A stretch of DNA of 64,000 nt from Spongiibacter taiwanensis (GCF_023702635.1 NZ_CP098455.1:310001-374000); one strand, 5' to 3'; positions 25,951 through 34,998 are shown, counted from the stretch's first letter. Notes: generated from the sequence alone by a model not told the origin. Translations and numbers: made by a program.

Positions 25951-27167
25951 CCGTGGCGCAAAGCTTCAGCTGGCGGCTGCCGGGAGGCGCGCCAGGCCGG
26001 ATACAGGGTCGCGATCAAACTCATACCGTAGGCCGTTCCGCACACGCCGAGAATGTCTCCCCAGCGCAGGGCCGAGGGCAAATAGTTAATCGGGTAAACA
26101 TCGCTCTGCAGCAATTGTAGCCCCAGGGCGTGCTCAAGGGCGGCCACCAGATCACCAATCACCAGGGACAACACTACCCCCAAACCGCCGCCAATACTGG
26201 TACCGACTCCGGCGATGACCGCACCGTAAACCAGAAAGCTCCGTAAGATATCGCCTCGGCTGGCACCCTGGCTGCGCAGGATCGCGATATCCGCTGATTT
26301 ATCGTTCACCACCATCACCAATGTAGAGACGATATTAAAAATAGCGACGGCGACCACCGCCAACAGCATCACCACCACCAGTTTTCGTGACATCTGAATG
26401 GCGTGGTACATATTGCCAAATTGCTGGGTCCAGTCCCGCACGATGTATTCCCGGCCATGCACCGAGGCCAGCTCCCAGGCGATTCGCGGCGCAGCAAAGA
26501 CATCGTCGATGCTCACCCTGAGCGAAAGCGGCTCACCGTCAGGCAACAGCGACTGCACCTTGCTTACTGAACCCACCAACAACTGCTGATCTAACTCGGT
26601 GCCGGTGGCGACCACCGCCAGAATGGGCAGCCGTGCAAAGCGAACATCCCGGGCCTGATCTGACTGGGGCACCGCCAGACTCAGGCGATCTCCCTCGGTC
26701 ACGTCAAGTTTGGCCGCCAGAGCACTGCCCAGAATCAGCCCGTCAGGGGCTGCCCGCAAGCGATCCAAATCGACAAAGGTGTTCAAGCTCGATACCGTCG
26801 CCTCAGCCGCAGGGTCGATCCCCAGCAGCAAAGCGGGCTCTACCGCCGCACCTTTAATTAACAACACATTGCCCTGCAAAAAGGGCGCCGAGCCAGTCAC
26901 CGCCGGATGGGTCGCCACCTCAGACTGCAGGCTATCCGCATCCATCGCCCCGCTCTGCCAGGGCTGCAGAGTAATGTGGGGCACCAGGGCCAGAATGCGG
27001 CTACGCATTTCCTGATCGAAGCCATTCATGACTGACAACACCACTACCAACAGCGCCACCCCGAGAATCAGGCCGACCATCGACAAACGCGACAGAAAAG
27101 ACACTAGCTGATTGCCGCTCCGATCCATGGAATAGCGCAGGCCAATATGCCAGGGTAGCCCTCTCAT
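25947..27167 (-). CDS. lolE: Lipoprotein-releasing ABC transporter permease LolE
   Basis: LolE is one of two permeases that extract mature lipoproteins from the inner membrane for LolA. The 406-residue protein has the family layout: one N-terminal helix (V-G-L-I-L-G-V-A-L-L-V-V-V-L-S-V-M-N-G-F), a periplasmic domain of about 220 residues, and three C-terminal helices. Y-H-A-I-Q-M before helix 2 and N-I-V-S-T-L-V-M-V-V-N-D-K-S-A-D-I-A resemble E. coli LolE more than LolC. It follows lolD with a 1-base gap. Confidence 0.93.
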   Translation of the reverse strand: MRGLPWHIGLRYSMDRSGNQLVSFLSRLSMVGLILGVALLVVVLSVMNGFDQEMRSRILALVPHITLQPWQSGAMDADSLQSEVATHPAVTGSAPFLQGNVLLIKGAAVEPALLLGIDPAAEATVSSLNTFVDLDRLRAAPDGLILGSALAAKLDVTEGDRLSLAVPQSDQARDVRFARLPILAVVATGTELDQQLLVGSVSKVQSLLPDGEPLSLRVSIDDVFAAPRIAWELASVHGREYIVRDWTQQFGNMYHAIQMSRKLVVVMLLAVVAVAIFNIVSTLVMVVNDKSADIAILRSQGASRGDILRSFLVYGAVIAGVGTSIGGGLGVVLSLVIGDLVAALEHALGLQLLQSDVYPINYLPSALRWGDILGVCGTAYGMSLIATLYPAWRASRQPPAEALRHG

Positions 27168-27168
27168 G

Positions 27169-27879
27169 TTAGCCAGGCTCCCGCTCGCTGAGGTGACCGT
27201 CGCGCAAATGCAGTATGCGGTCCATGCGGCCAGCCAGCCCCATATCGTGGGTCACAATCACCAGGCTGATCGACAGCTCCCGATTCAGTTCCAGCAGCAG
27301 GTTTTGCACTGACACGGCAGTATCACCATCAAGATTACCGGTGGGCTCATCAAGCAGCACACACGCTGGCGTATTGATCAGCGCTCGGGCAATGGCGACC
27401 CGCTGGCGCTCGCCCCCAGAGAGCTCTGCCGGACGATGTTGCAGGCGGTGCCCCAGGCCAACACGCTCCAGTAATACCTTGGCTTTATTCAGCGCGCTCG
27501 CCTTTGCCATGCCGCCAATCATCAGCGGCATGGCTGCGTTTTCCAGGGCGGAAAATTCTGCCAGCAGATGGTGAAACTGGTAGACAAAGCCCAGCTCCCG
27601 GTTGCGCAGTGCACTGCGGCTGCGATCATCCATCTTGGCCACATTCTGACCCGCAACTTCGACCCGCCCCTCCGATGGCACATCCAGGCCGCCGAGCATA
27701 TGCAGCAGGGTGGTTTTTCCCGCCCCCGACGGGCCGACAATCGCGACGCGCTCGCCCTGGCTGATCTCCAGATTGATATCGTTAAGAATGTGCAGCTCTT
27801 CCGGGCCTTGCCGATAGCGTTTGCCCAGCGCTTCGCAGCGCAGCACCAAGGTTGCAGGATCTCGAATTTCGTCACTCAT
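27169..27879 (-). CDS. lolD: Lipoprotein-releasing ABC transporter ATPase LolD
   Basis: LolD is the cytosolic ATPase powering lipoprotein release. The 236-residue protein carries Walker A (G-P-S-G-A-G-K-T-T-L), signature L-S-G-G-E-R-Q-R-V-A-I-A-R and Walker B V-L-L-D-E-P-T-G-N-L-D, the MacB/LolD-type ending. It overlaps the end of lolC by 8 bases and is followed directly by lolE, so all three are co-translated. Confidence 0.96.
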   Translation of the reverse strand: MSDEIRDPATLVLRCEALGKRYRQGPEELHILNDINLEISQGERVAIVGPSGAGKTTLLHMLGGLDVPSEGRVEVAGQNVAKMDDRSRSALRNRELGFVYQFHHLLAEFSALENAAMPLMIGGMAKASALNKAKVLLERVGLGHRLQHRPAELSGGERQRVAIARALINTPACVLLDEPTGNLDGDTAVSVQNLLLELNRELSISLVIVTHDMGLAGRMDRILHLRDGHLSEREPG

Positions 27880-29119
27880 ATCGCAAAGCCTCCGCCGGTT
27901 GCACCTTTGATGCCTGCCAGGCCGGATACAGCGTGGCCAGAAAGCTCAGCAGCAGTCCGGCAACACTCACCCCCAGCGCATCCTGCCAGTGCAGCTCCGA
28001 CGGCAAATGGGTTATGAAGTACACTTGTGGATCAAACAATTGCATGCCGGAAATCTGTTCCAGCCAGGCGACGATATCGCCCACATTCGCAGCGATCAGC
28101 AGCCCCAGAATCAGCCCCAGTGCCACACCGAGGATGCCGCTGGCCATGCCATAGATCATAAACACCCTTAGAATCAGGCCCGGGCTCGCCCCCATGGTGC
28201 GCAGCACCGCAATGGCACCGCGCTTATCCGAGACTGCCATGGTGAGAATGGAGATGATGTTGAAGGCGGCGATCAAAATAATGAACAGCAGGAGCAAACG
28301 CACCATGGTTTTCTCCATTTTCACCGCCTGAAACAGACTGCCCTGACTGCGGCTCCAGTCCTGGCCACGGCTGCCCTCGGGAAATTCCGCCGCCAACTCG
28401 GGAATGCGATTGGGAGCGGCGAACATGTCGCTCAGTTCAATTCGCAAACCCTCCACGTCGTCACCAAACTGGTAGAGCCGCTGGGCGTCTTCAATGTGGA
28501 TAAAGGCGGTGGTGCCATCCAACTGGGCGCCGGCACTGAACACCCCCAGCACCGTGAAGTCCTTCTGCCGGGGAAACAACCCCAGCAGAGTCACTGTCAC
28601 CTTCGGCAAGGTGACCTGGATGCTATCGCCAATACTCACCCCGAGCTGGCGGGCAAGAATATCGCCCATCACAATGCCAAAATCGCCGCCGCTGCTGGGC
28701 AAGCGGCGCCCGGCCAGAATTTTTTCGAACACCGACGACACGCTGTTCTCCAGCTCAGGATCAACACCGTACAAGGCCACGCCGCGCAAGCCATTGCGGC
28801 CTGCCAGCAGCGCCTTACCACCGATATAGGGCGCCACCCCGACCACATCCTCCGCTGCCAGCAAGGTCTCCCGAACCTGCTGCCAGTCGGTGAGCCGGCC
28901 ATTGGCCCCTTCGATATACCCATGGGGCACCACCGCCAGCACCCGCTGACGCAGCTCTGACTCAAAGCCATTCATGACCGACATGACAATAATCAGCGCA
29001 CAGACACCCAGCATCATACCGAGCAACGAGAACCAGGAAATCAGCGAGAAAAAATGATCGTGACTGGAGGCGCGACGAAAGTAGCGGATACCGATGCTGA
29101 GACTGAGTGGTAAAGACAT
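27872..29119 (-). CDS. lolC: Lipoprotein-releasing ABC transporter permease LolC
   Basis: This 415-residue permease pairs with LolE. It has the N-terminal helix (M-L-G-V-C-A-L-I-I-V-M-S-V-M-N-G-F), the periplasmic domain and three C-terminal helices. The stretch Q-G-S-L-F-Q-A-V-K-M-E-K-T-M is LolC-like; this is the Hook region that recruits LolA. The end Q-P-A-E-A-L-R-Y-E matches E. coli LolC. ATG 29119 starts S-L-P-L-S-L-S-I-G-I-R-Y; upstream codons to 29194 overlap the divergent DAHP synthase promoter region and are not family-like. Confidence 0.94.
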   Translation of the reverse strand: MSLPLSLSIGIRYFRRASSHDHFFSLISWFSLLGMMLGVCALIIVMSVMNGFESELRQRVLAVVPHGYIEGANGRLTDWQQVRETLLAAEDVVGVAPYIGGKALLAGRNGLRGVALYGVDPELENSVSSVFEKILAGRRLPSSGGDFGIVMGDILARQLGVSIGDSIQVTLPKVTVTLLGLFPRQKDFTVLGVFSAGAQLDGTTAFIHIEDAQRLYQFGDDVEGLRIELSDMFAAPNRIPELAAEFPEGSRGQDWSRSQGSLFQAVKMEKTMVRLLLLFIILIAAFNIISILTMAVSDKRGAIAVLRTMGASPGLILRVFMIYGMASGILGVALGLILGLLIAANVGDIVAWLEQISGMQLFDPQVYFITHLPSELHWQDALGVSVAGLLLSFLATLYPAWQASKVQPAEALRYE

Positions 29120-29246
29120 GGCGAGGCGATTGGACCATCCGCTGGCTGAAACTGGCACTATACTATCACTGCAAGACCAAGAATTCGTTGTCATTTGCGC
29201 GAGGCAAACTCAACGACACATTCCGCTCAGCAGCACAGGGGTAATT

Positions 29247-30350
29247 ATGCTACTGATACTTCGCTCTGACATTAAAACCGGCGACGACGCCTACCGAGAA
29301 ACCCTCAAATACCTGCATGCCCTGCCCAACATTGAAGTGCGTGAACACCAGGTACAGGGCCAGCTCCAAGAGCTCCACGAAATTTATCTGCTCGGCAAAA
29401 CCCACGCCCTCGATGCCGACGACATCGCCAGCTTGCCCGCGGTCGAGCGGGTCATCCGCATCTCCGAGGAATATCGCATCCTGGGCCGCCACAGCGACAG
29501 CGCCCGAATCAGCGGTTTCAGTTACCAGGGGCTGACCTTCGACCAGCAAAGCCTGCACGTGTTCGCTGGCTTATGTGCGGTCGACAATAAAAAACACGTG
29601 GAAGAAATGATGCGTGCCCTGCAAGCCAACGGCCTGCAATGCAGCCGCATGGGCGCCTACAAGCCCCGCACCAACCCTTATGCATTCCAGGGCCACGGCG
29701 CCAGTTGTCTGCCCTGGGTATTCGAGCTGGCAGGCAAGTACGGCATCAAGGTGATTGCCATGGAGGTCACCAAAGAGCAGCACGTTGACGAGATCAACAC
29801 CGCGCTGGAAGAGACCGGCAACCCCTGCGGCGTGATTCTGCAAATCGGCACGCGCAATACCCAAAACTTCGAACTACTCAAAGCCATCGGAAAACAAAAG
29901 CGTCACCCTGCCCTGCTTAAGCGCGGCTTTGGCATCACCCTGAACGAGTCCCTCAATGCCGCCGAGTACCTGGCCAGCGAAGGCAATTCTCAGGTGATCT
30001 TTTGCCTGCGCGGTATGAAGAGCGACTTCGGCGCGCCCCATCGTAATCTGGTGGATTTTGCCCAGGTACCCACGGTGAAACGCCTCACCCGGATGCCGGT
30101 ATGTATTGATCCCTCCCACTCCGTCGGCAGCCGGGAGCGCGCCCCCGATGGCGTGTTGGAGCTTTGTCATGCCACCGCACAGGGCGTGGCCGCCGGCGCG
30201 AATATGGTGCTGGTGGATTTTCATCCAGCACCGGAAAAGGCGCTCGTTGATGGGCCTCAGGCGATGTTGATGAGTGAGCTTGAGCCCTTTCTCAAGGATG
30301 TTGAGATTGCGCGGGAGGCCTATCTCAAGCGCTGCGCGGTTTGGCAGTAA
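29247..30350 (+). CDS. 3-deoxy-7-phosphoheptulonate synthase family protein (AroA I-beta type)
   Basis: The 367-residue protein has an N-terminal ferredoxin-like domain (about residues 1-85) followed by a DAHP synthetase I/KdsA-type barrel. Landmarks are M-G-A-Y-K-P-R-T-N-P-Y-A-F-Q-G near residue 137, K-R-G near 228, C-L-R-G-M-K-S near 255 and D-P-S-H-S-V-G near 288, all substrate- and metal-binding segments. This layout resembles Thermotoga DAHP synthase. It would condense PEP with erythrose 4-phosphate at the entry to the shikimate pathway; a related aldolase role cannot be excluded. ATG 29247 follows AGGGG. Confidence 0.82.
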   Translation: MLLILRSDIKTGDDAYRETLKYLHALPNIEVREHQVQGQLQELHEIYLLGKTHALDADDIASLPAVERVIRISEEYRILGRHSDSARISGFSYQGLTFDQQSLHVFAGLCAVDNKKHVEEMMRALQANGLQCSRMGAYKPRTNPYAFQGHGASCLPWVFELAGKYGIKVIAMEVTKEQHVDEINTALEETGNPCGVILQIGTRNTQNFELLKAIGKQKRHPALLKRGFGITLNESLNAAEYLASEGNSQVIFCLRGMKSDFGAPHRNLVDFAQVPTVKRLTRMPVCIDPSHSVGSRERAPDGVLELCHATAQGVAAGANMVLVDFHPAPEKALVDGPQAMLMSELEPFLKDVEIAREAYLKRCAVWQ

Positions 30351-30516
30351 GGCGGTCGCCGGCTTACTTATCCTGCTCGGGAGTCAGATTACTGTTTTGG
30401 AATGGAAGCGCGGTTGGGGGTTCTTATCTTTGCGGATGGCGTTTGATTCAATTGGGTCTTGTGGGTCTTGCCTTATGGGCACCCTGTCGGGTTTGTAAAA
30501 GGCTTTGATAGCTTTT

Positions 30517-30582
30517 TTTCGCCCAGCTGGGCGACCTACTTCTTTTTTGCGCCAAAAAAGAAGTAGGCAAGAAAAAGGGCGC
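30517..30582. repeat. Left copy of a 66-bp perfect inverted repeat with nested palindromes
   Basis: These 66 bases are the exact reverse complement of 32300-32365. Inside are a 14-bp palindrome CGCCCAGCTGGGCG (30520-30533) and a 31-base hairpin with 13-bp arms (30536-30566, CTACTTCTTTTTT paired with AAAAAAGAAGTAG). Either hairpin could end transcription of the DAHP synthase gene. The copy stops abruptly 5 bases before the left end of the insertion element. Confidence 0.85.
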
Positions 30583-30587
30583 TGTAT

Positions 30588-31890
30588 GATTCAGATACAT
30601 GGGTAACACATTATTTCAAATACATGGGTTACACTTTTATCGTCCAATAGGGGAAGGCTTTACCGCCAATATTGCGCTGGTTAAAGCCACCCAACCTAAT
30701 GGGTCCAAGGTAGATATCCCAAATTCCATCGTCAACCTGCTCAAGTCCCACACGCTCACCTTTGAGGGAATGGGACACATAGACCTGCCCGCCGCCCCAA
30801 TAGATTGTACCGCTGCGCTGCACCTTCATTACAGAGTAGTAACTGGGGTACTCCAGCTCCGGAAGTCGCTCGGGATAATGCCGCTGCGAAGCGCTGTAAC
30901 ACGCCTGAGGTACGCTAAGCGCCAGTGATTCGTGTGGGCGCTGCTCATTGTAGTCTCGCCGAAAGATATCCATACAATGCTGCTGAGCTGCCATCGTGTC
31001 AGCGACGGGCTTGGTGACGGCCTGCTTCATGGTCCGATGCATCCGTTCATGGCGCCCATTTTGTTGGGGCATTCCCGGTTTGATGCGCTCGGGCACAATG
31101 CCCAGCCGCACCCACCAGACCGACAAAGCAGAAAGGCCCCCTGGCGCTTTGCTGGCGAAGGGAACCCCATTGTCACTGCGAATTCGTCGAGGCAGCCCAT
31201 ACTCTTTGAATAGCTGCTCAAAGACTTGCTTAGCCGCCTTTGTTTCGGTTCCCTCAAGCCCCTGACAGCCCAATAGAAATCGGCTGTGATGATCCATCAC
31301 CGTCAGCGGAAAGCACCACGGCCCGTGGCCAAGCTTGAACTGCCCCTTAAAATCCACACTCCACAAATCATTGGGGGCAGCGACCGGCGCAAAGGGCTCA
31401 CGATAAGGACTGACCCGTCGCCTGGGTTGGCGGGCCTCAATCAAGCCGTGTCGCTTAAGAATGTTGTGAATGCTAGTGATCGACGGCACCGGTGTATCAG
31501 GAAACTGCTCCCGGAGCTTTTGCTGGATCTTCTTCGGGCCCAACGTCATACGACCGATACAACGAGACGCCACCACCGCCTGCTCAATGGCGTAGGGGAT
31601 CGCCGCTGGGTGATGAAGAGGCCGGCGGCTTCGCTCTTGGAGGCCCTCAATGCCGGAGGCTTGGTATCGCTCGACCCACTTGTAGCCGGTCTTACGGCTG
31701 ATGCCGTAGCAGCGGCATAGCTCAGCAAAATAGCGCCGACCACCGCGAAGATAATCGCTAATAAATAACACTCGTTCGTCCATCGGTTTCACATCTCGCC
31801 AAGGCATGAGCACCTCCTATCCGGTGCTCACTATTTAACCAATGTGTTACCTATGTATTTGAAACAAACTGTTACCTATGTTGTTGAACC
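30588..31890 (-). mobile_element. IS481-like insertion sequence
   Basis: A transposase gene is flanked by imperfect terminal inverted repeats built from two tandem copies of the motif TTCA-x-ATACAT-x-GGTAACA: left at 30588-30635, right at 31846-31890 in reverse. Outer ends read GATTCA on the left and GGTTCA (reverse strand) on the right. No clear target duplication is visible (flanks CTGTAT and CTACAC). The element lies inside one member of a pair of inverted repeat units, whose two halves remain on either side. Confidence 0.75.
30629..31807 (-). CDS. IS481-family DDE transposase
   Basis: This 392-residue transposase has an N-terminal helix-turn-helix (Y-G-I-S-R-K-T-G-Y-K-W-V) and an rve integrase core with W-S-V-D-F-K-G (first Asp), R-S-D-N-G (second Asp) and N-G-R-H-E-R-M-H (Glu), the DDE triad. 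The opening P-W-R-D-V-K-P-M-D-E-R is characteristic of this group. GGAGG sits 5 bases before ATG 31807. The frame is intact, so the element may be active. It occupies nearly the whole element. Confidence 0.92.
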   Translation of the reverse strand: MPWRDVKPMDERVLFISDYLRGGRRYFAELCRCYGISRKTGYKWVERYQASGIEGLQERSRRPLHHPAAIPYAIEQAVVASRCIGRMTLGPKKIQQKLREQFPDTPVPSITSIHNILKRHGLIEARQPRRRVSPYREPFAPVAAPNDLWSVDFKGQFKLGHGPWCFPLTVMDHHSRFLLGCQGLEGTETKAAKQVFEQLFKEYGLPRRIRSDNGVPFASKAPGGLSALSVWWVRLGIVPERIKPGMPQQNGRHERMHRTMKQAVTKPVADTMAAQQHCMDIFRRDYNEQRPHESLALSVPQACYSASQRHYPERLPELEYPSYYSVMKVQRSGTIYWGGGQVYVSHSLKGERVGLEQVDDGIWDIYLGPIRLGGFNQRNIGGKAFPYWTIKV

Positions 31891-32090
31891 CTACACACCC
31901 CGGCTCCGCTGCCGATGGCAAAAAGACGCCATCGGTTCCTTGCGCGCTTCGCGTCTCGCGGCGCGACCAACGTGGCCCGAAACAAACTCGCTGCGCTCAA
32001 ACAGTGTTTCGCTTATCTCCGCGAGCCGCTGCAGTGCTCAGCAGCTCCACAAGGGGGAAAGGCCGCAGCATCGAATTTGGTCTGCTTTCA
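31891..32090 (-). repeat. Split hairpin repeat unit, head part (copy 2)
   Basis: Read on the minus strand this stretch contains CTGTTTGAGCGCAGCGAGTT, closely matching copy 1. Nested stems flank it: CTCGCGG (31955-31961) with CCGCGAG (32019-32025) and CGAAACA (31978-31984) with TGTTTCG (32005-32011). A third hairpin CCGATGGC/GCCATCGG lies near 31910-31935. On the other side of the insertion element the unit continues with its palindromic tail (30517-30582), so the element appears to have split it. No coding frame is convincing. Confidence 0.6.
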
Positions 32091-32159
32091 ATGCATCCAG
32101 CAGAATAGAAGGCTGCGCCATGTTCAAAACTAAAAGTATTCAATTCGGAGTTCGAGGGT

Positions 32160-32365
32160 TAATCCCCCTTTGAGCTCGGTGAGCATCGCAGGAATTTGAA
32201 GGGAGTCTTTTAGCGAGGACTGTTTGAGCCGCAGGCGAGTTCCGCAGCGTTCCCTTCAAATTCCGAGAAGCGCAACGCACCCGAAGGGCGAGCGATGGGG
32301 CGCCCTTTTTCTTGCCTACTTCTTTTTTGGCGCAAAAAAGAAGTAGGTCGCCCAGCTGGGCGAAA
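32160..32365 (+). repeat. Hairpin repeat unit (copy 1), with terminator-like tail
   Basis: This unit holds a 14-bp perfect stem (32191-32204 with 32251-32264), the motif CTGTTTGAGCCGCAGGCGAGTT between the arms, then a terminator-like stem AAGGGCG/CGCCCTT (32284-32290 with 32301-32307) followed by T's, and the 66-base tail (32300-32365) shared in inverted form with the left side. I recall similar units between genes in many gammaproteobacteria. It may encode a structured RNA or a bidirectional terminator; it does not look protein-coding. The 120 bases from 32366 to 32485 hold nothing I recognise. Confidence 0.65.
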
Positions 32366-32485
32366 CCAAAACTCTAAACAAAAGCCAAAATGAACAGCGC
32401 TCCCGCAACCGGGGAACCAAGAAAGATACACAGGGAAGAAATGCCAGGAAACAAGGGAATCAGCAAAGGGGCTTCGCCCCTTTGC

Positions 32486-32731
32486 TCACTTATCGGCGTT
32501 GTAAAACTCCACCCCACCCTTCTTGGCAGATGAGGCCGCCGTCTGACTCCGCTCCTCACACTTATTGGGATCATTCCCACAAAGATCACAAACATAGTCC
32601 GGATCATTCATGGCCGCGCCAACACCGCCACAAGACCCAGCAATAGGCTTGCGTCCCAGCAACACCCCAATGGACATAGCGGCCATCACCAACATCAAAA
32701 ATATCGCTGCAGCGATAATGGTTGCCAACAT
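32486..32731 (-). CDS. nqrM: Na+-NQR maturation protein NqrM
   Basis: NqrM (formerly DUF539) is needed for assembly of Na+-NQR, apparently for the iron site between NqrD and NqrE. The 81-residue protein has one N-terminal membrane helix (residues 1-25) and the Cys set G-S-C-G-G...C-D-L-C-G-N-D-P-N-K-C-E. Length and spacing are typical. It is the last gene of the nqr operon, 1 base after apbE, which is its standard place. Confidence 0.93.
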   Translation of the reverse strand: MLATIIAAAIFLMLVMAAMSIGVLLGRKPIAGSCGGVGAAMNDPDYVCDLCGNDPNKCEERSQTAASSAKKGGVEFYNADK

Positions 32732-32732
32732 G

Positions 32733-33740
32733 TTATTGCTCCTCCAAATAAGGCGCGAAGGCGTCGCTGTAGCGACTCACAAAGCCTTCATCGGTCTTCT
32801 CAATCAGATAGATCGGGATATCCTGGCTGTTCGCCATCGCCAACGCGGCATCACCGCCCATCACCGAGAAGGCTGTCGCCAGCGCATCTGCATAGGCACA
32901 TGATGGGTCCAACACGGTTACCGATGCAAGCCGGTGGGTGATGGGCCGCCCGGTGCGGGGGTCGATGGTATGCGAATACCGTTTACCGTCTTTTTCAAAG
33001 TAATTGCGGTAATCACCCGAGGTCGCGACCCCCATATCGGTAACGGCAACCGGTAGGACGCCTTCGGCGTCAGGGTCGGGGTTTTCCACCCCGATCCGCC
33101 AGCTGTCGCCCCGGGGGCTTTTGCCCGCCATGCGCATTTCGCCGCCGATCTCCACCAGGTAATCGGTGACCCCCAGCGATGCTAGCCACACAGCGGTTGC
33201 ATCCACCCCGTAACCTTTGGCGATGGCCGACAGGTCCAGCTGCACAGCTTCACGCTTGAGCATTTTGGGCTCAAGCATGTCCATTTCCAGTTTCTGATAA
33301 CCCACCAGCGCCATCGCCGCATCGATACCGGCCTGATCTGGCACGTACTCGTGCTTCTGCGGGCCAAAGCCCCACAGATTTACCAACGGTGCCACGGTGA
33401 TATCGAAGGCGCCACCACTGAGCCAACTGACTTCGATGGCCATATTGAGAATGGCATACAACACCGGACTGATGTCATGCCACTCCCCTACTGCCGCGCG
33501 ATTCAGGCGGTTGAGCTCGGAGTCACCAATGTAGGTCGAGGCAATCGTATTGAAGTGTTCCAGCTGGAAATCCAGATCACGCTTTAGCTCATCAGCGCGC
33601 AGCTCACCCGGGTTCACCAGGGTCACATGGTAGGTGGTGCCCATGGTGGCACCACTGATCTGAATAACCGGCTCAGGAGCGGGTTTACAGCCAGCCAGAA
33701 ACAACAAAAGCAGCACGATGGCTGCTTTTGTTTGGCACAT
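32733..33740 (-). CDS. apbE: FAD:protein FMN transferase ApbE
   Basis: ApbE attaches FMN covalently to Thr in NqrB and NqrC in the periplasm. The 335-residue protein has a lipoprotein signal (L-L-L-L-F-L-A-G-C), then G-A-T-M-G-T-T-Y near residue 32, L-S-A-I-A-K-G-Y-G-V-D near 175 and H-T-I-D-P-R-T-G-R-P near 260, all ApbE signatures. ATG 33740 is preceded by AAGG; upstream codons run into nqrF. It lies between nqrF and nqrM, matching its role. Confidence 0.96.
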   Translation of the reverse strand: MCQTKAAIVLLLLFLAGCKPAPEPVIQISGATMGTTYHVTLVNPGELRADELKRDLDFQLEHFNTIASTYIGDSELNRLNRAAVGEWHDISPVLYAILNMAIEVSWLSGGAFDITVAPLVNLWGFGPQKHEYVPDQAGIDAAMALVGYQKLEMDMLEPKMLKREAVQLDLSAIAKGYGVDATAVWLASLGVTDYLVEIGGEMRMAGKSPRGDSWRIGVENPDPDAEGVLPVAVTDMGVATSGDYRNYFEKDGKRYSHTIDPRTGRPITHRLASVTVLDPSCAYADALATAFSVMGGDAALAMANSQDIPIYLIEKTDEGFVSRYSDAFAPYLEEQ

Positions 33741-33747
33741 AAGCGCC

Positions 33748-34971
33748 TTAGCCACCGAAGTCATCCAGCAGGATGTTTTCGGGCTCGACACCCAAGTCTT
33801 CGAGCATCTTGATGACGGCGGCGTTCATCATCGGCGGTCCACACATGTAGAACTCGCAATCTTCCGGCGCGTCGTGGTCCTTCAGATACTGCTCGTACAG
33901 CACATTGTGAATAAAGCCGGTGAGACCCGTCCAGTTATCTTCAGGCTGGGGATCTGACAGGGCCAAATGCCACTCAAAGTTGTCATTCTCTGCAGCCAGC
34001 TTGTCGTACTCGTCCACGTAGAAAGCTTCGCGCAGCGAGCGAGCACCATACCAGAAGGAGATTTTACGCTTGCTGTTGAGACGCTTGAGCTGATCAAAGA
34101 TGTGCGAGCGCATCGGTGCCATACCAGCACCACCACCGATAAAGACCATCTCGGCCTCGGTTTCCTTGGCAAAGAACTCACCGAAAGGACCGTACACTTT
34201 CACCTTGTCGCCGGGCTTGAGGTTAAACACCCAGGAAGACATTTTACCGGCAGGCAGGCTCAGGTTATTCGGCGGTGGGGTCGCTGCACGAATATTGAAC
34301 TTCACAATGCCCTTCTCTTCCGGATAGTTCGCCATGGAGTAAGCGCGGATGACCGTTTCGTCTACCTTGGACTCAACGTTGAAGAAACCAAAGCGCTCCC
34401 AATCGCCGCGAAATTTCTCGGGAATGTCAAAATCCGAGTACTTCACATGGTGAGGCGGACACTCCAGCTGAACATAACCACCAGCGCGGAAATCCACGTT
34501 CTCGCCCTCTGGCAGTTGCAGAGTCAGCTCCTTGATGAAGGTCGCCACGTTCGGGTTCGACGCAACAGTACATTCCCATTGCTTCACACCGAATACATCT
34601 TCGGGCACTTCAATTTTCATGTCCTGTTTAACCGGTGTCTGACAGGACAGACGCCAGCCTTCTTTGGCTTCGCGGGGGCTGAAGTGGGCTTCTTCAGTGG
34701 CCAGCATGGAGCCGCCCCCCTCTTCGACGATGCACTTGCACTGGGCGCAGCTACCGCCGCCACCACAGGCAGAGGCCAGGAACACGCCCTGGTTTGCCAG
34801 GGTGCCCAAGAGCTTGTCGCCAGAGGGCACCGTGATGGTCTTTTCGCCGTTGATAACAATATTGACGTTGCCGCTGCTCACCAAACGTGAACGGGCAAAC
34901 AGGATGATGAACACCAACGCCAGAACGATCGCGGTGAACATACCAACGCCGAGAACAACTACCGTATTCAT
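33748..34971 (-). CDS. nqrF: Na+-translocating NADH:quinone reductase subunit F
   Basis: NqrF oxidises NADH and feeds electrons into the sodium pump. The 407-residue protein has an N-terminal helix, a 2Fe-2S domain with C69, C75, C78 and C110, an FAD domain (R-A-Y-S-M-A-N-Y near residue 210) and an NADH-binding domain ([10 protein letters not shown] near 275; C-G-P-P-M-M-N near 377). Length equals Vibrio NqrF. It follows nqrE in the operon. Confidence 0.97.
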   Translation of the reverse strand: MNTVVVLGVGMFTAIVLALVFIILFARSRLVSSGNVNIVINGEKTITVPSGDKLLGTLANQGVFLASACGGGGSCAQCKCIVEEGGGSMLATEEAHFSPREAKEGWRLSCQTPVKQDMKIEVPEDVFGVKQWECTVASNPNVATFIKELTLQLPEGENVDFRAGGYVQLECPPHHVKYSDFDIPEKFRGDWERFGFFNVESKVDETVIRAYSMANYPEEKGIVKFNIRAATPPPNNLSLPAGKMSSWVFNLKPGDKVKVYGPFGEFFAKETEAEMVFIGGGAGMAPMRSHIFDQLKRLNSKRKISFWYGARSLREAFYVDEYDKLAAENDNFEWHLALSDPQPEDNWTGLTGFIHNVLYEQYLKDHDAPEDCEFYMCGPPMMNAAVIKMLEDLGVEPENILLDDFGG

Positions 34972-34998
34972 TAAAACGCCTCCAGTATCTCTTCTCGG

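Noticed and set aside
30351-30516. Possible short frames after the DAHP synthase-family gene
   Set aside because: Frames here are short and lack a ribosome-binding site or family resemblance; they are best read as shadows or chance openings.
30582-31896. Target-site duplication at the insertion element
   Set aside because: The flanks CTGTAT and CTACAC are not direct repeats of any fixed length; a deletion or different true ends could explain this.
32366-32485. A small gene between the repeat unit and nqrM
   Set aside because: No frame has a plausible start with a ribosome-binding site, and no family pattern is visible.
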